Assembly: GCA_004557195.1 (NCBI GenBank)
Contig: SFER01000153.1
Coordinates: 1 to 5,106, forward strand
From: Bacteroidales bacterium
Lineage (GTDB): Bacteria > Bacteroidota > Bacteroidia > Bacteroidales > Muribaculaceae
Direction: 5' to 3'
DNA length: 5,106 nucleotides
Part shown: in pieces, positions 5,035 through 5,106 of the stretch
How the letters are laid out: each line of letters starts with the position of its first letter
How positions within the stretch are numbered: position 1 is the stretch's first letter
The notes under the pieces: generated by a model
What the model saw: only the letters and a program-made list of their open reading frames with translations
What the model was told of the DNA's origin: nothing
Database searches by the model: none
Program-made: the position numbers and the translations under genes

Positions 5035-5106
5035 GGGCGTTTAGCTCAGCTGGTTCAGAGCATCTGCCTTACAAGCAGAGGGTCGGCGGTTCGAATCCGT
5101 CAACGC
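5035..5106 (+). tRNA. tRNA-Val (anticodon UAC), cut by the window end
   Basis: The cloverleaf is complete except for its last bases. The acceptor 5' strand is GGGCGTT (5035-5041). The D stem is GCTC (5044-5047) with GAGC (5058-5061). The anticodon stem is TCTGC (5063-5067) with GCAGA (5075-5079), around the loop CTTACAA. The anticodon TAC is at 5070-5072 and reads GUA, with the other GUN valine codons by wobble. The T stem is GGCGG (5085-5089) with CCGTC (5097-5101), and the loop is TTCGAAT. AACGC (5102-5106) pairs with the acceptor; the final CC pairing bases and the discriminator lie past the edge. Whether CCA is encoded cannot be seen, nor whether more tRNA genes follow. Confidence 0.96.

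Overview
The window looks like a core-genome segment of a Bacteroidota chromosome, most likely order Bacteroidales. The promoters carry the phylum's -7 box (TAnnTTTG), with TACCTTTG seen twice and TACTTTTG once. Start codons are preceded by A/T-rich sequence rather than a Shine-Dalgarno box. The RluB-type pseudouridine synthase has a long Gly/Asn/Tyr/Arg-rich N-terminal extension, a style I associate with RNA-binding proteins of this group. A finer placement (for example Muribaculaceae versus Bacteroidaceae) is not possible by eye.

Layout, right to left. At the right edge a tRNA-Val(UAC) gene is read rightward from a clear promoter and is cut by the window end, lacking only its last few bases. 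Divergent from it, purB (adenylosuccinate lyase), an rluB-like pseudouridine synthase and asnS (asparaginyl-tRNA synthetase) are all read leftward. purB and rluB each have a -7 box. I found none for asnS, which starts 59 bases after rluB and is probably co-transcribed with it, with a small hairpin switch-like element between the two. The three genes are housekeeping (purine synthesis, 23S rRNA modification, translation) and belong to no shared pathway beyond general growth.

The left 400 bases are different. A 174-base spacer after asnS holds seven TTTAAA sites in alternating orientation and two strong hairpins. It is followed by the first 75 codons of a gene leaving the left edge. That fragment carries a Bergerat (GHKL/Hsp90-like) ATP-binding N-box, as in sacsin-type ATPases of the kind found in defence islands. 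Its GC content is about 33 percent and it uses TTA leucine codons. asnS has no TTA, CTA or TCA codons at all and is near 57-60 percent GC in the stretches counted. The simplest reading is that asnS is the edge of the core block and an acquired region begins just left of it. This edge is where an unusual system might lie, but only its first gene fragment is visible.
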